This document shows positions 28,305-37,422 of a DNA stretch of 64,000 nucleotides, one piece after another. The notes below the pieces were generated by a model, which was not told the DNA's origin, did not search any database, and saw only the letters and a list, made by a program, of their open reading frames with translations. Numbering within the stretch: the first letter of the stretch is position 1; the number at the start of each line of letters is the position of its first letter. The stretch is taken from contig NZ_FORN01000004.1 in NCBI RefSeq assembly GCF_900114015.1, forward strand, positions 62,001 through 126,000, in the 5' to 3' direction. This DNA comes from Caulobacter sp. UNC279MFTsu5.1 (GTDB taxonomy: Bacteria; Pseudomonadota; Alphaproteobacteria; Caulobacterales; Caulobacteraceae). The position numbers and the translations under genes are program-made.

Positions 28305-29951
28305 CTACTCCGACTCGTGCAGCCAGGAGCGGAGGATCGCGACGGACTCGTCGGGGTGCTTTTCGACGAACTCCGAGACCCGCTTGATCGACGAGGCCTT
28401 CACCTGGCCCTCGATCTTGGCGATGTCGATGCGCTGGTCCATGTCGGCGGGACCGGCGATGGCGATCGGCTCGCCCGCCTGATCGACGATCACTTCCTGG
28501 GTCGTGCCGTCCGACAGGGTCACCATGCGGGTGATCTGCGGCGTGTTCAGCGCCAGGCCCAGCGGGGTCGGCGGCGGGCTCATCAGGCTCTTCAGGAACG
28601 GACGGACCGCGAACAGCAGGATCAGCAGGGCCACGATGGCCAGCACGCCCAGTTCGGCGATGCGCATCAGGTCGTTCTTGTCCATGCCGTCCAGCAGGCC
28701 GGCCTTGCCCAGGCCCTGGTCCTCGGGCTGCGGGAAGCGGACATTGACCACCGAGACCTGGTCGCCGCGGGCCTGGTCGAAGCCGACCGCGGTCTTCACC
28801 AGTTGCTCCAGCTGGGCCATCTCGGCGGCGGTGCGCGGGGTGTAGGCGCCCGGCTTGCCGTCCTTGCCCGGAGGGGCGGTGACGCCGTCGACGGCCACGG
28901 CGATGGCGACCTTGCGGACCTTGCCCGGCTCCTGGACGGTGGTCGTGGTGCTTTCCGAGATCTCGTAGTTGGTGACGCTCTCGTTGCTGTCCTGCTTGGA
29001 GCCCAGCGGCTGGAAGCCGTTCGGGGTCTGGCCCGGAATGTTCTGGGTCGAGGTGACGCCGCCGGTGTCGTCGTTCTTGGTCTCGCTGGAATTGTTGGCG
29101 TTGGTGCTTTCCGAGCGGATCACCTGGCCGTCCGGGTCGAACTTGCGTTCCTGGGTGGTGACGCGGTTCAGGTCGAGGTCGGCGGTGACGTTGACGCGCG
29201 CCTTGCCCGGGCCCAGCACGCCGTCGATCATGTCCTTGACCGTCTTGGCGATGCGGGCCTCGGCCTCGCTCTTGGCGTCCTGGGCCAGCTTGCCGGCCAG
29301 GCTCTCGTCGTTGCCGGCCGACAGGGTCTTGCCGTGCTGGTCGATGACGTTGACGGCGTCGGGCTTCATGCCGGCGACCGAGCCGGCCACCAGGTTCTGG
29401 ACGGCGCGGACCATGTCGGCCGACGGCTCGCGGCCGGTGCTGATGGTGACCGCGGCGGTCGGCTTCTCGGCGTCTTCCTCGAACAGTTGACGCTTGGGGA
29501 TCACCAGGTGGACACGGGCGGCGCGCACGCCGTCCCAGCCCTGGATCGTGCGCTCCAGCTCGCCCTGCAGGGCGCGCTGGCGGTTCAGCTGCTGGACGAA
29601 ATCGGTCTGGCCCAGGGCGTTGCCGGTGTCGAAGATCTCGTAACCGACCGAGCCGGAGGTCACCAGGCCCTTGGTGAAAATCAGCTGGCGCGCGGAATTG
29701 ACCTTGTCGCGGGCGACATAGATCGTCGAGCCGTCGGCCTTGGTCTCGTACTTGATGCCGGCCTGGTCGAGCGCCTGGGTGGCGGCGGCGGATTCCTTGG
29801 GGTCGACGTTCGACAGCAAGAGCTCGTTGGGCTGCTTGCTCATCATCATCATCACGGCGGCGACCACGGCGATCGCGCCCGCGGCGACGCCGATCAGGGC
29901 GGCCAGACGGCCGACGCCAAACCTTTGAATCGCGCTGAGGAACTTGTCCAA
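28305..29951 (-). CDS. fliF: Flagellar MS-ring protein FliF
   Basis: A 548-residue protein with one N-terminal span ([22 protein letters not shown]), ring-building and secretin-like domains (about 50-300), a long periplasmic loop, a second span near 440 ([20 protein letters not shown]) and a C-terminal FliG-binding tail. It opens the fliF-fliG-fliH-fliN-flbD unit. Upstream lie overlapping GTAAA palindromes (30031-30062). Confidence 0.96.
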   Translation of the reverse strand: MDKFLSAIQRFGVGRLAALIGVAAGAIAVVAAVMMMMSKQPNELLLSNVDPKESAAATQALDQAGIKYETKADGSTIYVARDKVNSARQLIFTKGLVTSGSVGYEIFDTGNALGQTDFVQQLNRQRALQGELERTIQGWDGVRAARVHLVIPKRQLFEEDAEKPTAAVTISTGREPSADMVRAVQNLVAGSVAGMKPDAVNVIDQHGKTLSAGNDESLAGKLAQDAKSEAEARIAKTVKDMIDGVLGPGKARVNVTADLDLNRVTTQERKFDPDGQVIRSESTNANNSSETKNDDTGGVTSTQNIPGQTPNGFQPLGSKQDSNESVTNYEISESTTTTVQEPGKVRKVAIAVAVDGVTAPPGKDGKPGAYTPRTAAEMAQLEQLVKTAVGFDQARGDQVSVVNVRFPQPEDQGLGKAGLLDGMDKNDLMRIAELGVLAIVALLILLFAVRPFLKSLMSPPPTPLGLALNTPQITRMVTLSDGTTQEVIVDQAGEPIAIAGPADMDQRIDIAKIEGQVKASSIKRVSEFVEKHPDESVAILRSWLHESE

Positions 29952-30030
29952 CCTACGCCCTACCCCTGAACGGCGTCCCGAGAGGGGACGCCAGCCGCTG
30001 CGCGCCGGAGCACGCCGTCGCTAGGCAGGA

Positions 30031-30062
30031 TTTACCCAGTGCAAGGTAAACGGGTCGTTTAC
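30031..30062 (-). promoter_or_regulatory. Overlapping palindromes upstream of fliF
   Basis: TTTACC and GGTAAA (30031 and 30045) and the perfect GTAAACG-GGT-CGTTTAC (30046-30062) share a half-site, 80-111 bases upstream of the fliF start. They are candidates for the class II promoter and its regulators. Confidence 0.4.
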
Positions 30063-30103
30063 AAAGGCCCCCTCCAAGGGGGACCCGGGGGCGCCAAAAG
30101 GTC

Positions 30104-30132
30104 GCGGCCGCGCCCCGGGGGGACGCGGCCGC
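30104..30132 (-). terminator. Terminator hairpin downstream of sciP
   Basis: A 9-bp perfect stem (GCGGCCGCG and complement) is followed on the minus strand by ACCTTTTGG. It lies about 70 bases after the sciP stop and before fliF. Confidence 0.6.
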
Positions 30133-30200
30133 TGAACTGTTCGACTGGACCGCCGAGGGCTCGAAAACCCTGGCGCGCCTTGGACTTCTGACGCCGCCGA

Positions 30201-30482
30201 CTAGCGGTACTGCTGAAGCCGCGTGGTCCGCAGACCCGCCAGGCCGTGACGGTCGATCGATTGCTGCCACGCGAGGAACTCCTCGTTGGTCAACTTGTAC
30301 CGATCGCACGCCTCGTCGAGCGAGAGGAGACCACCGCGGACGGCGGCCACCACCTCGGCCTTGCGCCGGATCACCCAACGCTGGGTTTCCGGAGGCGGCA
30401 AGTCGGAGAGAGTCAGCGGCGCGCCGGTCGGACCGATCACGTACTTCTCACCCCGGCTGTTCGTGCGCTGCTGCTGCAACAT
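30201..30482 (-). CDS. sciP: CtrA-inhibitory protein SciP (DUF1153)
   Basis: A 93-residue protein, the length I recall for C. crescentus SciP, with the family core SRGEKYVIGPTGAPLTLSDL, then RWVIRRKAEVVAAVRGGLLS and a helix-turn-helix (LDEACDRYKLTNEEFLAWQ). SciP binds CtrA and DNA and blocks CtrA-driven transcription early in the cell cycle. The ATG at 30482 has GGAAAGG upstream; a TTG seven codons earlier is disfavoured. It lies between flgE and fliF in the same direction. Confidence 0.95.
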   Translation of the reverse strand: MLQQQRTNSRGEKYVIGPTGAPLTLSDLPPPETQRWVIRRKAEVVAAVRGGLLSLDEACDRYKLTNEEFLAWQQSIDRHGLAGLRTTRLQQYR

Positions 30483-30549
30483 GGCTTTACGCCTTTCCCA
30501 CAACCATCACTGTTGGAGAGGAATATACGCGCCGGGAAATAACAGGCGC

Positions 30550-30642
30550 TTAATTCCAATAGTAAAGAAAGACTGAAACACGAGGCTTTCTCCCTACTCC
30601 CGTGATGTATCAATGTGACACAGGACAATTAAGGTCAGTTAA
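30550..30642 (-). promoter_or_regulatory. sciP upstream region with TTAA half-sites
   Basis: This A/T-rich gap holds TTAA at 30550, 30629 and 30639, the last two spaced by 6 bases (TTAAGGTCAGTTAAG). sciP is a CtrA-activated gene in C. crescentus, so one of these is a likely CtrA element. Confidence 0.4.
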
Positions 30643-30651
30643 GACCTGTAA

Positions 30652-32349
30652 TTACCGTTTAATGCTCAGAAGCTCTTCTAGCATCTGGTCCGCGGTGGTG
30701 ATGATCTTCGACGAAGCCGAATAGGCTCTCTGCGTCGTGATCAACCCCGTGAACTCGGTCGACAAGTCGACCGTCGAAGCTTCCAGCGTGGACGGAGCGA
30801 TCACGCCCGCGCCCCCCTGCCCCGGAGTCTTCAAGCTATAGGTGCCGCTTTCGTTGGTGACGCGATATGCATTTCCGTTCACCCCCTTCAATCCGTTGGG
30901 GTTCGAGAAGGTGGCGACCGCAACCTGTGCGATCCGGCGGGTCACGCCGTTGTCGAAGATCGCCGAGACGTAGCCCTGGTCGTCGACCTCGATGTTGGTC
31001 AGGTTGCCAAAGGCCGTGCCGTTGGTGTTGACCGACTGGACCACCGACTGGCTGTTGTACTGGGTCAGGCCGCCGGCGGCGCTGGCCAGGTCGATCTGGA
31101 TGTCCTGGGAGTCGATGCCCAGACCGTCGGCCCAGCGCGGGGGGGTCACGGCCGGCGGGGCCAGGTTGGCCACGGTCGGGTCCGAGGCGCCGATGTTGAT
31201 CGCGGTCGGGGTGACGCCGCCGAACAGGTTGCCGACCGAGTTCAGCTTGCCGTCGGTGGTGAAGGTGATCTTGCCCGAGCTGATCAGGCCGTTGGTGTTG
31301 TTGTCCAGGTCGCCCGGTTTGGCGCGCAGTTCGGCGAACCATTCGTTGGGGCCCGGACCCTTCAGCAGCGACAGGGTGACCGTGCGCTGGCCGCCCTTGG
31401 AGTCGGAGACCGGGATCTGGATCTCGAAGTCCGGCTTGACGCCCGTGGTCGGATCCTCGGCGTAGTCAGACATCGAGCGGGTCGCCGGGTCGTAGGCGCC
31501 GCTGGCGATGGCGTCGGCCTTGGTGTTCACGCCCAGCTGGGCCTGGGTCACCGTCACGGCGGGCGGGCCCGCGGCGATCTGCACGTTCGGCGCCGTGCCC
31601 GGCAGGGTGGTGCTGAGCAGCGCGCCCGTGGTCGGGTCGTAGGTGTTGACCCCGGTCGCCACGGTCACGCCGGCCTGACGGACCTCGACGGCGTACTGGT
31701 TGCCGGTCCCCGTCGGGCTGTAATAGACCGAGAAGTTGCTGGTGGCGCCGCTGCTGTCGAGCACGCCGGTCTTGGCCGACACCGCGTTGGCCGCGGCCGA
31801 GACGGCCTGTTCCGAACGCAGGTTGGCGTTGACGCCGACCCGGGTGGTCTTCTCGGCGGTGCCGCCGACCGTGCCGACATTGATCGACGACAGCTGGGTC
31901 AGGTCCGACGGGTCGGGCGTGATCGTGCCGGTCACCGGGTCGGCCAGCCAGCCCTGCAGATAGAGGCCGGCGTCGTTCTTCAGATAGCCCAGGTTGTCCA
32001 GCTGGAACGAACCGGCGCGGGTGAACGAGCGGGTGTCGGTGGCGGTCAGGCCTTCCGGCTTCTCGGTGCCGACGAAGAAGCCCGAGCCGGCGATCGACAG
32101 GTCCAGGTTCGAGGTCGTGGCCTGGGTCAGGCCCTGCTGGCTGATGAACTGGTGGGTCTGGGCCTTGACGCCGCCGGCGCTGTAGGTGGCGTTCTTGCTC
32201 TGGGCGGTGACCAGCGTCGAGAAGTTGGCCGAGCTGCGCTTGTAGCCGACCGTGTTGACGTTGGCGATGTTGTCCGAAATCGCGGCCAGGGCCGACGAGT
32301 TGGAGATCAGGCCGGAGACCCCGGCGAGCATGGCGCTGTTGATGCTCAT
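30652..32349 (-). CDS. flgE: Flagellar hook protein FlgE
   Basis: A 565-residue rod/hook-family protein: N-terminal helix (MSINSAMLAGVSGLISNSSA then LAAISDNIANVNTVGYKR), a long variable D1-D2 region, and a C-terminal helix (TEFTGLITTQRAYSASSKII). It has the size of Caulobacter hook protein. It is the last gene of fliK-flgD-flgE. Confidence 0.96.
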   Translation of the reverse strand: MSINSAMLAGVSGLISNSSALAAISDNIANVNTVGYKRSSANFSTLVTAQSKNATYSAGGVKAQTHQFISQQGLTQATTSNLDLSIAGSGFFVGTEKPEGLTATDTRSFTRAGSFQLDNLGYLKNDAGLYLQGWLADPVTGTITPDPSDLTQLSSINVGTVGGTAEKTTRVGVNANLRSEQAVSAAANAVSAKTGVLDSSGATSNFSVYYSPTGTGNQYAVEVRQAGVTVATGVNTYDPTTGALLSTTLPGTAPNVQIAAGPPAVTVTQAQLGVNTKADAIASGAYDPATRSMSDYAEDPTTGVKPDFEIQIPVSDSKGGQRTVTLSLLKGPGPNEWFAELRAKPGDLDNNTNGLISSGKITFTTDGKLNSVGNLFGGVTPTAINIGASDPTVANLAPPAVTPPRWADGLGIDSQDIQIDLASAAGGLTQYNSQSVVQSVNTNGTAFGNLTNIEVDDQGYVSAIFDNGVTRRIAQVAVATFSNPNGLKGVNGNAYRVTNESGTYSLKTPGQGGAGVIAPSTLEASTVDLSTEFTGLITTQRAYSASSKIITTADQMLEELLSIKR

Positions 32350-32490
32350 GACTGCGATCCTGCGATGAAGTTCAAAAACGAAAGGGTTTGAGGTTCAGCG
32401 CGGTTTGCGTTTGGGTCTCGAAATCCGGCGGAGCCGGGGGAGACCGCGACGGCGTCGTTCTGACGCCCGTTCATCTTGTCGCGACGACCG

Positions 32491-33171
32491 TCAGGCGGTC
32501 GTGGGATTGGTGACGCCGATCACGGAGTCGAGCGGGACCTTGGTGTCGCCGATCCAGACCATGTTGACGCCGCTCTCGTTGGTGACCTTGGTGACGACGC
32601 CTTCGATGCGTCCCTTGGCCGTGGTGGTGATCTTGCTCCCTTCGGCATCGGTGGCGGTCACCTTGATGGTGTATTCGCCGCCGTCGGGCTGCTTGGTTCC
32701 GTCGGCGCTCTTGCCGTCCCACTTGAAGGTGTGGTCGCCGCTCGACATGTCGTCGGGCAGGATCGTGGCGATGGTCTTGCCGAACTTGTCGACGACCTCG
32801 ACCTTGACCCCGGTGGCCGCGCGGCTCTGGGTGTAGCTCCAGGTCGCCTCGCCGCCCTTGAGCACCGACTTGTCGGTCTCGGCGGTGACCTGCTTGCCCA
32901 TCAGGTTGACGCCCTCGCTGATGCCGCCGCTGGTGTTCATGCCCACCAGGGCCGTCAGCAGGTCGTTGGTCACCAGCTGCTGCTCGACCCCGGTCATCTG
33001 GGTGATCTGACTGGTCATCTGGGTCGTGTCGGTGGGCGACAGCGGATCCTGGTTCTTCAGCTGGGTGGTCAGCAGCTTCAGGAAGGTCTGCTCGTTGTTG
33101 GCGAGCGAGTTCCGGGAGTTGTTGATCTTGTCGAGGGTGGCGTTGCCGGTGCTGCCGGTGGCGGTGACCAT
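32491..33171 (-). CDS. flgD: Hook-capping protein FlgD
   Basis: A 226-residue protein: N-terminal export/capping region (EQTFLKLLTTQLKNQDPLSP), a FlgD-type Ig/tudor C-terminal part (ATWSYTQSRAATGVKVEVVD, then DGKSADGTKQPDGGEYTIKV). It starts 11 bases after the fliK stop. A 141-base gap separates it from flgE, in which I see no promoter. Confidence 0.96.
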   Translation of the reverse strand: MVTATGSTGNATLDKINNSRNSLANNEQTFLKLLTTQLKNQDPLSPTDTTQMTSQITQMTGVEQQLVTNDLLTALVGMNTSGGISEGVNLMGKQVTAETDKSVLKGGEATWSYTQSRAATGVKVEVVDKFGKTIATILPDDMSSGDHTFKWDGKSADGTKQPDGGEYTIKVTATDAEGSKITTTAKGRIEGVVTKVTNESGVNMVWIGDTKVPLDSVIGVTNPTTA

Positions 33172-33182
33172 GGCGGGCTCTC

Positions 33183-34895
33183 CTAGATTCTGACGTCGAC
33201 GCCGCTGCTCTCGGCGACGCGGAGGCCGGGCAGCAGGGCGGACGGGGACAGGGTGGGGATTTCCTCGCCCAGCGCCGATCGGAAGGCGCGGCCTTGGAAA
33301 GCCTGACGGCCGTTCTCGCCGTCGTGGAAGTTGAGGAAGGCGTTCTGGCCCTGGCCACCGCCCTGGTTCTGGCTCGAGCTGTCGAAGCTCAGGGCGTTGT
33401 CGGCGACGTTGAAGCCGGCGGCCGCCAGGGCCTGGCGCAGCTCGCCCGACTTGCCGCGCATGTCGGCGGCGGCGGCCGGGTTGTCGAAGTTCAGGGCGGC
33501 GGTCAGCTTGCCGTCCTTGGCGATCTCGATGCGCACGTCCACGCGCCCCAGGCCTTCCGGCTGCAGCACGACGTCGAAGCGGCTGGTCTTGCCGACCACC
33601 GCCTTGCTGGCGATCTCGGTCGTCAGGTGGTTGACGGTCTCCGGTCCGGCCTTGGGCAGTTGAGCCGCGACGATCGGGGCCGGCGCGGCGGCCGTGCCGG
33701 GGGCGACGAAGGTCGGGGCGGCGGCGGGAGTCTCGGCGGCGACGGCGACCGGCGCGGCGTCCTTCGAGGCCGAGCTCCGAGCGCTGGCCTGGTCCTGGGC
33801 GCCGTCGCCCATCGCGCCTTCGCCCGTCGTCGCGGCGTGGGCCGGGGCGGCGACCTGGCCGTGGGCCGGCTCGGCCGCGGGGGTGGCCACGGCCGCCGCG
33901 ACGGCGGTGGCCGTGGTGGAGGCGGCGGCCTTCGGTTCGGCGGCCTTGACCACCTTGGCGGTCACCGCGGCGACTTCCGGCGCGGCGGACTGGACGGCGG
34001 CGGCCTGGACAGGCGCGGGTTCAGCGAGGTCGGCGGCCGACGCGGCGGCGGCTTCGGCGGCCGGAGCCGTCGGCGTCGCCGCGGCCTGCGGGGCCTGGGC
34101 GGTCGGGGCGGCGTCGGCCTTGGCGGCCTGCGGGGCCCCGGTCGTCTTGGACTTGGCGGCGGCCGCCGCAGCGGCGGCGAGCTCGGCGGCCGAGGCCGCC
34201 GGCGTTTGCGGCAGGTCGAGGGCCGGAGCGGTTTCGGCGGCGTCGGTGGCCAGGGCGGCGGCGGGAAGGGCCGACGCCAGCGCCTGCGCATCCTGGGCGA
34301 CAACCGGGGCTGGGACGGTTTCGGTCGCGACGGTCTGTATCGCTTGAGACGCCTGGGCGGTCTGGCCGGCGGTCGCGGCGGCGTCCGCCACGAGCTTGGG
34401 CGTCTCGGCCGTCGGCGCCTGCATGGCGGCGATCAGGGCGGCGGCGGCCAAGGCGGCGGCGTCGGCCTGGCCGGTGGCCGCATCGGCCGCTTGGTTATCG
34501 GCGGCGGCGACGGCCTGGTCCTTGCTGTCGACCTTGCCGTCGGCCGGCTGAGCGTCCGGGGTCTTGCCCGCGGCCTGGGCGTCGGCGGCCTGGGCGGGCG
34601 CCTTGGCGTCGACGGCCTTGTCGGCGGCGTCCGCGACCTTGTCGGCCTTGGCGGCGGCGGCGCGGGCGACCGTCTTGGCGCCGGACGCCTTGTTGTCCCG
34701 CGCCCGGTCCGCGGCCCTTTCGGCCGAGGTGTCGGCGTCGCGGGCGTCTTGCGTCGAGGCCTTGTCGTTCGAGGCGCTCGCGCTTCCGGCCTGGGCCAGC
34801 AGCGCGCCGAAGCCTTCGGCCGCGTCCTTGTCATAGCCGCCGGCGAGGGCCGGGGCCGAAGGCAGGACGGAAGCGGGGGCGGCGATCGCGGTCAT
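33183..34895 (-). CDS. fliK: Hook-length control protein FliK
   Basis: A 570-residue protein. Residues up to about 400 are very rich in Ala, Asp, Lys, Thr and Pro with no fold visible, fitting a molecular ruler. The C-terminal Flg_hook domain is clear (VVLQPEGLGRVDVRIEIAKD, then GELRQALAAAGFNVADNALS). The start at 34895 gives MTAIAAPASVLPS and lies about 50 bases from the predicted sigma54 start; the frame extends to 34991, past the promoter, so the longer form is rejected. Confidence 0.92.
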   Translation of the reverse strand: MTAIAAPASVLPSAPALAGGYDKDAAEGFGALLAQAGSASASNDKASTQDARDADTSAERAADRARDNKASGAKTVARAAAAKADKVADAADKAVDAKAPAQAADAQAAGKTPDAQPADGKVDSKDQAVAAADNQAADAATGQADAAALAAAALIAAMQAPTAETPKLVADAAATAGQTAQASQAIQTVATETVPAPVVAQDAQALASALPAAALATDAAETAPALDLPQTPAASAAELAAAAAAAAKSKTTGAPQAAKADAAPTAQAPQAAATPTAPAAEAAAASAADLAEPAPVQAAAVQSAAPEVAAVTAKVVKAAEPKAAASTTATAVAAAVATPAAEPAHGQVAAPAHAATTGEGAMGDGAQDQASARSSASKDAAPVAVAAETPAAAPTFVAPGTAAAPAPIVAAQLPKAGPETVNHLTTEIASKAVVGKTSRFDVVLQPEGLGRVDVRIEIAKDGKLTAALNFDNPAAAADMRGKSGELRQALAAAGFNVADNALSFDSSSQNQGGGQGQNAFLNFHDGENGRQAFQGRAFRSALGEEIPTLSPSALLPGLRVAESSGVDVRI

Positions 34896-34957
34896 GCGTC
34901 GATGAAGTCCACGGCGGATGGCGGCCCGAAAAGGACACGCCTTGATCCGGACTTCCC

Positions 34958-34972
34958 TGAGCAACCGCCGGG
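34958..34972 (-). promoter_or_regulatory. Sigma54 promoter of the fliK-flgD-flgE hook operon
   Basis: On the minus strand TGGCCC-N5-TTGC fits the -24/-12 elements. The start would be near 34946. Confidence 0.7.
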
Positions 34973-35049
34973 CCAACTCGCAAACTCGCACTAACTATTT
35001 GTTTTATTTGATATTAATCTTGCATTTACACCTTCGGATAGGCCGACCA

Positions 35050-35066
35050 CGGCGCTTTTTGCCGGG
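35050..35066. promoter_or_regulatory. FlbD-binding ftr element 1
   Basis: The minus strand reads CCCGGCAAAAAGCGCCG, an exact fit to the ftr pattern CGGC-NN-AAA-NN-GC-N-G as I remember it. It lies about 90 bases upstream of the fliK promoter and about 55 bases upstream of the flgK promoter. Confidence 0.75.
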
Positions 35067-35120
35067 CTGAACGGGGCGGAAAGGGCCAGGCTTGCCGCGT
35101 CGTCGCGCCCCACCCGCAGT

Positions 35121-35135
35121 TGGCGCCCTCCTTGC
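35121..35135 (+). promoter_or_regulatory. Sigma54 promoter of flgK-flgL
   Basis: TGGCGC-N5-TTGC fits the -24/-12 elements. The start would be near 35147, leaving a 150-base leader before flgK. Confidence 0.8.
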
Positions 35136-35178
35136 GCATGGGTTTCTGTCGCTCGCTCGACGTCAGGAACGGATCGCC

Positions 35179-35295
35179 ATGAATTTCAATGGCTTGCACA
35201 TCGCCACGGGGGAGCAGCCCCGCTACGCCCGGCAGTTTTCGCCGGGCAAGGTCGCGTCGCGCCGTTCGTGGTTTGCCGAGCAGGCCGGAGAATAG
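35179..35295 (+). CDS. Possible 38-residue leader protein before flgK
   Basis: ATG at 35179 (AGGA ten bases upstream) opens a 38-codon frame ending three bases before the flgK ATG. It lies inside the transcript predicted from the sigma54 promoter and contains ftr element 2. I do not recognise the peptide. It could be a coupled leader or chance. Confidence 0.35.
   Translation: MNFNGLHIATGEQPRYARQFSPGKVASRRSWFAEQAGE
35230..35248. promoter_or_regulatory. FlbD-binding ftr element 2
   Basis: The minus strand reads CCCGGCGAAAACTGCCGGG, an exact fit to CGGC-NN-AAA-NN-GC-N-G. It is about 85-100 bases downstream of the predicted flgK start, as in C. crescentus, where ftr sites lie downstream of the flgK (flaN) start. 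Confidence 0.75.
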
Positions 35296-35298
35296 ACC

Positions 35299-37413
35299 AT
35301 GTCGTTGAACACCATCTTGAACGTGGCGACTTCGGGGATGATGGCGGCCCAGACAGGCCTTCGCGTCACCTCCGACAACGTCGCCAACATCAACACCGCC
35401 GGCTATGTCCGCAAGACGATCGCCCAGTCCAACCTGGTGTCGAACGGCATGGGCGTGGGCGTCAACATCGACGCCATCAAACGGGCCACCGACAAGTTCA
35501 TGGCCGCCGCCAGCCTGAACGGCGCCTCGGACGCCGGCCGCACCAGCGCGGTCGCCACCGCCATGGACAACGCCCAGAAGCTGTTCGGCGACCCCAGCGA
35601 CAAGACCAACTTCTTCGCGACCCTGGACAATGTCTACGCCGCCTTTTCCATGGCGGCGGACGACCCGTCCTCGACCCTGCTGCGCAGCAGCGCCATCACC
35701 AAGGTCGAGGACTTCCTCGGCGAGAGCAAGCGCATCACCTCGTCGCTGTCGAGTCAGATCAAGGACACCGACAACCGCATCGGCGCCGACGTCGACCGCG
35801 TCAACGACCTGCTCAAGCAGATCGACGCCCTGAACGTCGACATCACCCGCGCCAAGATGGCGGGCGCCGACGGCACCGGTTCGGAGAACGTCCAGAGCGG
35901 ACTGATCAACGAGCTGTCGACCTACATGAACATCCAGGTCAGCGACCGCGCCAACGGCGGCGTCATGGTCCGCTCGGCCGAGGGCGTCACCCTGGCCGGC
36001 AACGGCCCGGCCACGGTCACCTACAACCAGTCGGGTCCGGCCAACGGCTATCTGACCGTCGTCACCGCCAACAGCGGCGGCCAGGTCATGCCGCTGGCCG
36101 TCAGCAACGGCGAGCTGCAGGGCCTGCTGGAGCTGCGCAACAAGGAGCTGCCCAACCTTTCCGACCAGCTGGGCGAGTTCGTCAGCCGGGCCGCCGAGGA
36201 ACTGAACCGCGCCTCGAACGCCTCGAGCTCGGTTCCGGCGCCCAACAGCATGACGGGCAAGGACACCGGCCTGGACGCCAACACCGCCTTCGCCAACTTC
36301 ACCGGCAAGACGACGATCGCCATCACCAACGCCGCCGGGGCCATCGTCCAGCGCGTCGACGTCGACTTCGGCGCCGGGACCATGACCGTCAACGGCGCCG
36401 CCGGCCCGGCCTTCACCAACACCAACTTCCTGACCCAGCTGAACACCGCCCTGGGCGGCACGGCCACGGCGGCCTTCGCCAACGGCCAACTGAGCCTGAA
36501 CACTACGACCTCGACCAACGGCGTCGCCATCGTCGACGACGCCACCACGCCCTCGACCAAGGCCGGCAAGGGCTTCAGCCAGTACTTCGGGCTCAACGAC
36601 ATCGTCCGCTCGGACGGCTACTCGCCCTACGAAACCGGCATGGTGGCCAGCGACCCCAGCGGCTTCACGCCCGGCCAGACCATCACCCTGCGCCTGACCG
36701 ACAGCGAGGGCAGCCGCATCCGCGACATCGAGGTGACCATCCCCACCGGGACCGGCTCGATGCAGGAAACCATCGACGCCCTGAACTCCCGCAATTCGGG
36801 CGTGGGCCTCTACGGCGCGTTCGCCCTGGGCTCGAAGGGCGAGCTGACCTTCACCCCGAACGGCGCCACCCCGGTCAGCCTGTCGGTGGTCGAGGACACC
36901 ACCCAGCGCGGCGTCGGCGGTCCGTCGCTGAGCCAGCTGTTCGGTGTCGGCATGAGCGAGCGCAGCACCCGCGGCGGCCTGTTCAAGGTGGATCCGGCCA
37001 TGGACGCCAATCCGGCCAAGCTGCCGTTCGCCAAGCTGGACCTGACCGTGGCGGCCGGCGTCCCGGCCCTGGCGACCGGCGACGGCCGCGGCGCCCTGGC
37101 CCTGGCCAAGGCCGGCGACACCGCCACCAGCTTCGCCAACGCCGGCGACACCGCCGGCTCGAAGAAGACCGTGCTGAGCTACGGCGCCGACTTCAGCGGC
37201 TCGATCGCCCGCAAGGCCGCCGCCGCCACCAGCCGCAAGGAAGCGGCCGACTCCGTCAAGACCGAGGTCGACGCCCAGCGCCAGTCGCAGGAAGGCGTCA
37301 ACCTCGACGAGGAACTGGTCAATCTGACCACCTACCAGCAGGCGTTCAACGCCTCCGCCCGCCTGATCCAGGCGACGAAGGACATGTTCGATGTCCTCAC
37401 CAACATAGCTTGA
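35299..37413 (+). CDS. flgK: Hook-filament junction protein FlgK (HAP1)
   Basis: A 704-residue protein with the flagellar rod-type N-terminus (ATSGMMAAQTGLRVTSDNVA, NINTAGYVRKT) and C-terminus (EGVNLDEELVNLTTYQQAFN, ASARLIQATKDMFDVL). The middle is the variable surface domain. It is about 150 residues longer than enteric FlgK, as in other Caulobacter. flgL follows after nine bases. Confidence 0.96.
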   Translation: MSLNTILNVATSGMMAAQTGLRVTSDNVANINTAGYVRKTIAQSNLVSNGMGVGVNIDAIKRATDKFMAAASLNGASDAGRTSAVATAMDNAQKLFGDPSDKTNFFATLDNVYAAFSMAADDPSSTLLRSSAITKVEDFLGESKRITSSLSSQIKDTDNRIGADVDRVNDLLKQIDALNVDITRAKMAGADGTGSENVQSGLINELSTYMNIQVSDRANGGVMVRSAEGVTLAGNGPATVTYNQSGPANGYLTVVTANSGGQVMPLAVSNGELQGLLELRNKELPNLSDQLGEFVSRAAEELNRASNASSSVPAPNSMTGKDTGLDANTAFANFTGKTTIAITNAAGAIVQRVDVDFGAGTMTVNGAAGPAFTNTNFLTQLNTALGGTATAAFANGQLSLNTTTSTNGVAIVDDATTPSTKAGKGFSQYFGLNDIVRSDGYSPYETGMVASDPSGFTPGQTITLRLTDSEGSRIRDIEVTIPTGTGSMQETIDALNSRNSGVGLYGAFALGSKGELTFTPNGATPVSLSVVEDTTQRGVGGPSLSQLFGVGMSERSTRGGLFKVDPAMDANPAKLPFAKLDLTVAAGVPALATGDGRGALALAKAGDTATSFANAGDTAGSKKTVLSYGADFSGSIARKAAAATSRKEAADSVKTEVDAQRQSQEGVNLDEELVNLTTYQQAFNASARLIQATKDMFDVLTNIA

Positions 37414-37422
37414 GGTTAAGCC

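Noticed and set aside
26661..29969. 1100-codon plus-strand frame across fliH, fliG and fliF
   Set aside because: Same GC-driven antisense effect; the plus-strand protein is repetitive and the minus-strand genes are unmistakable.
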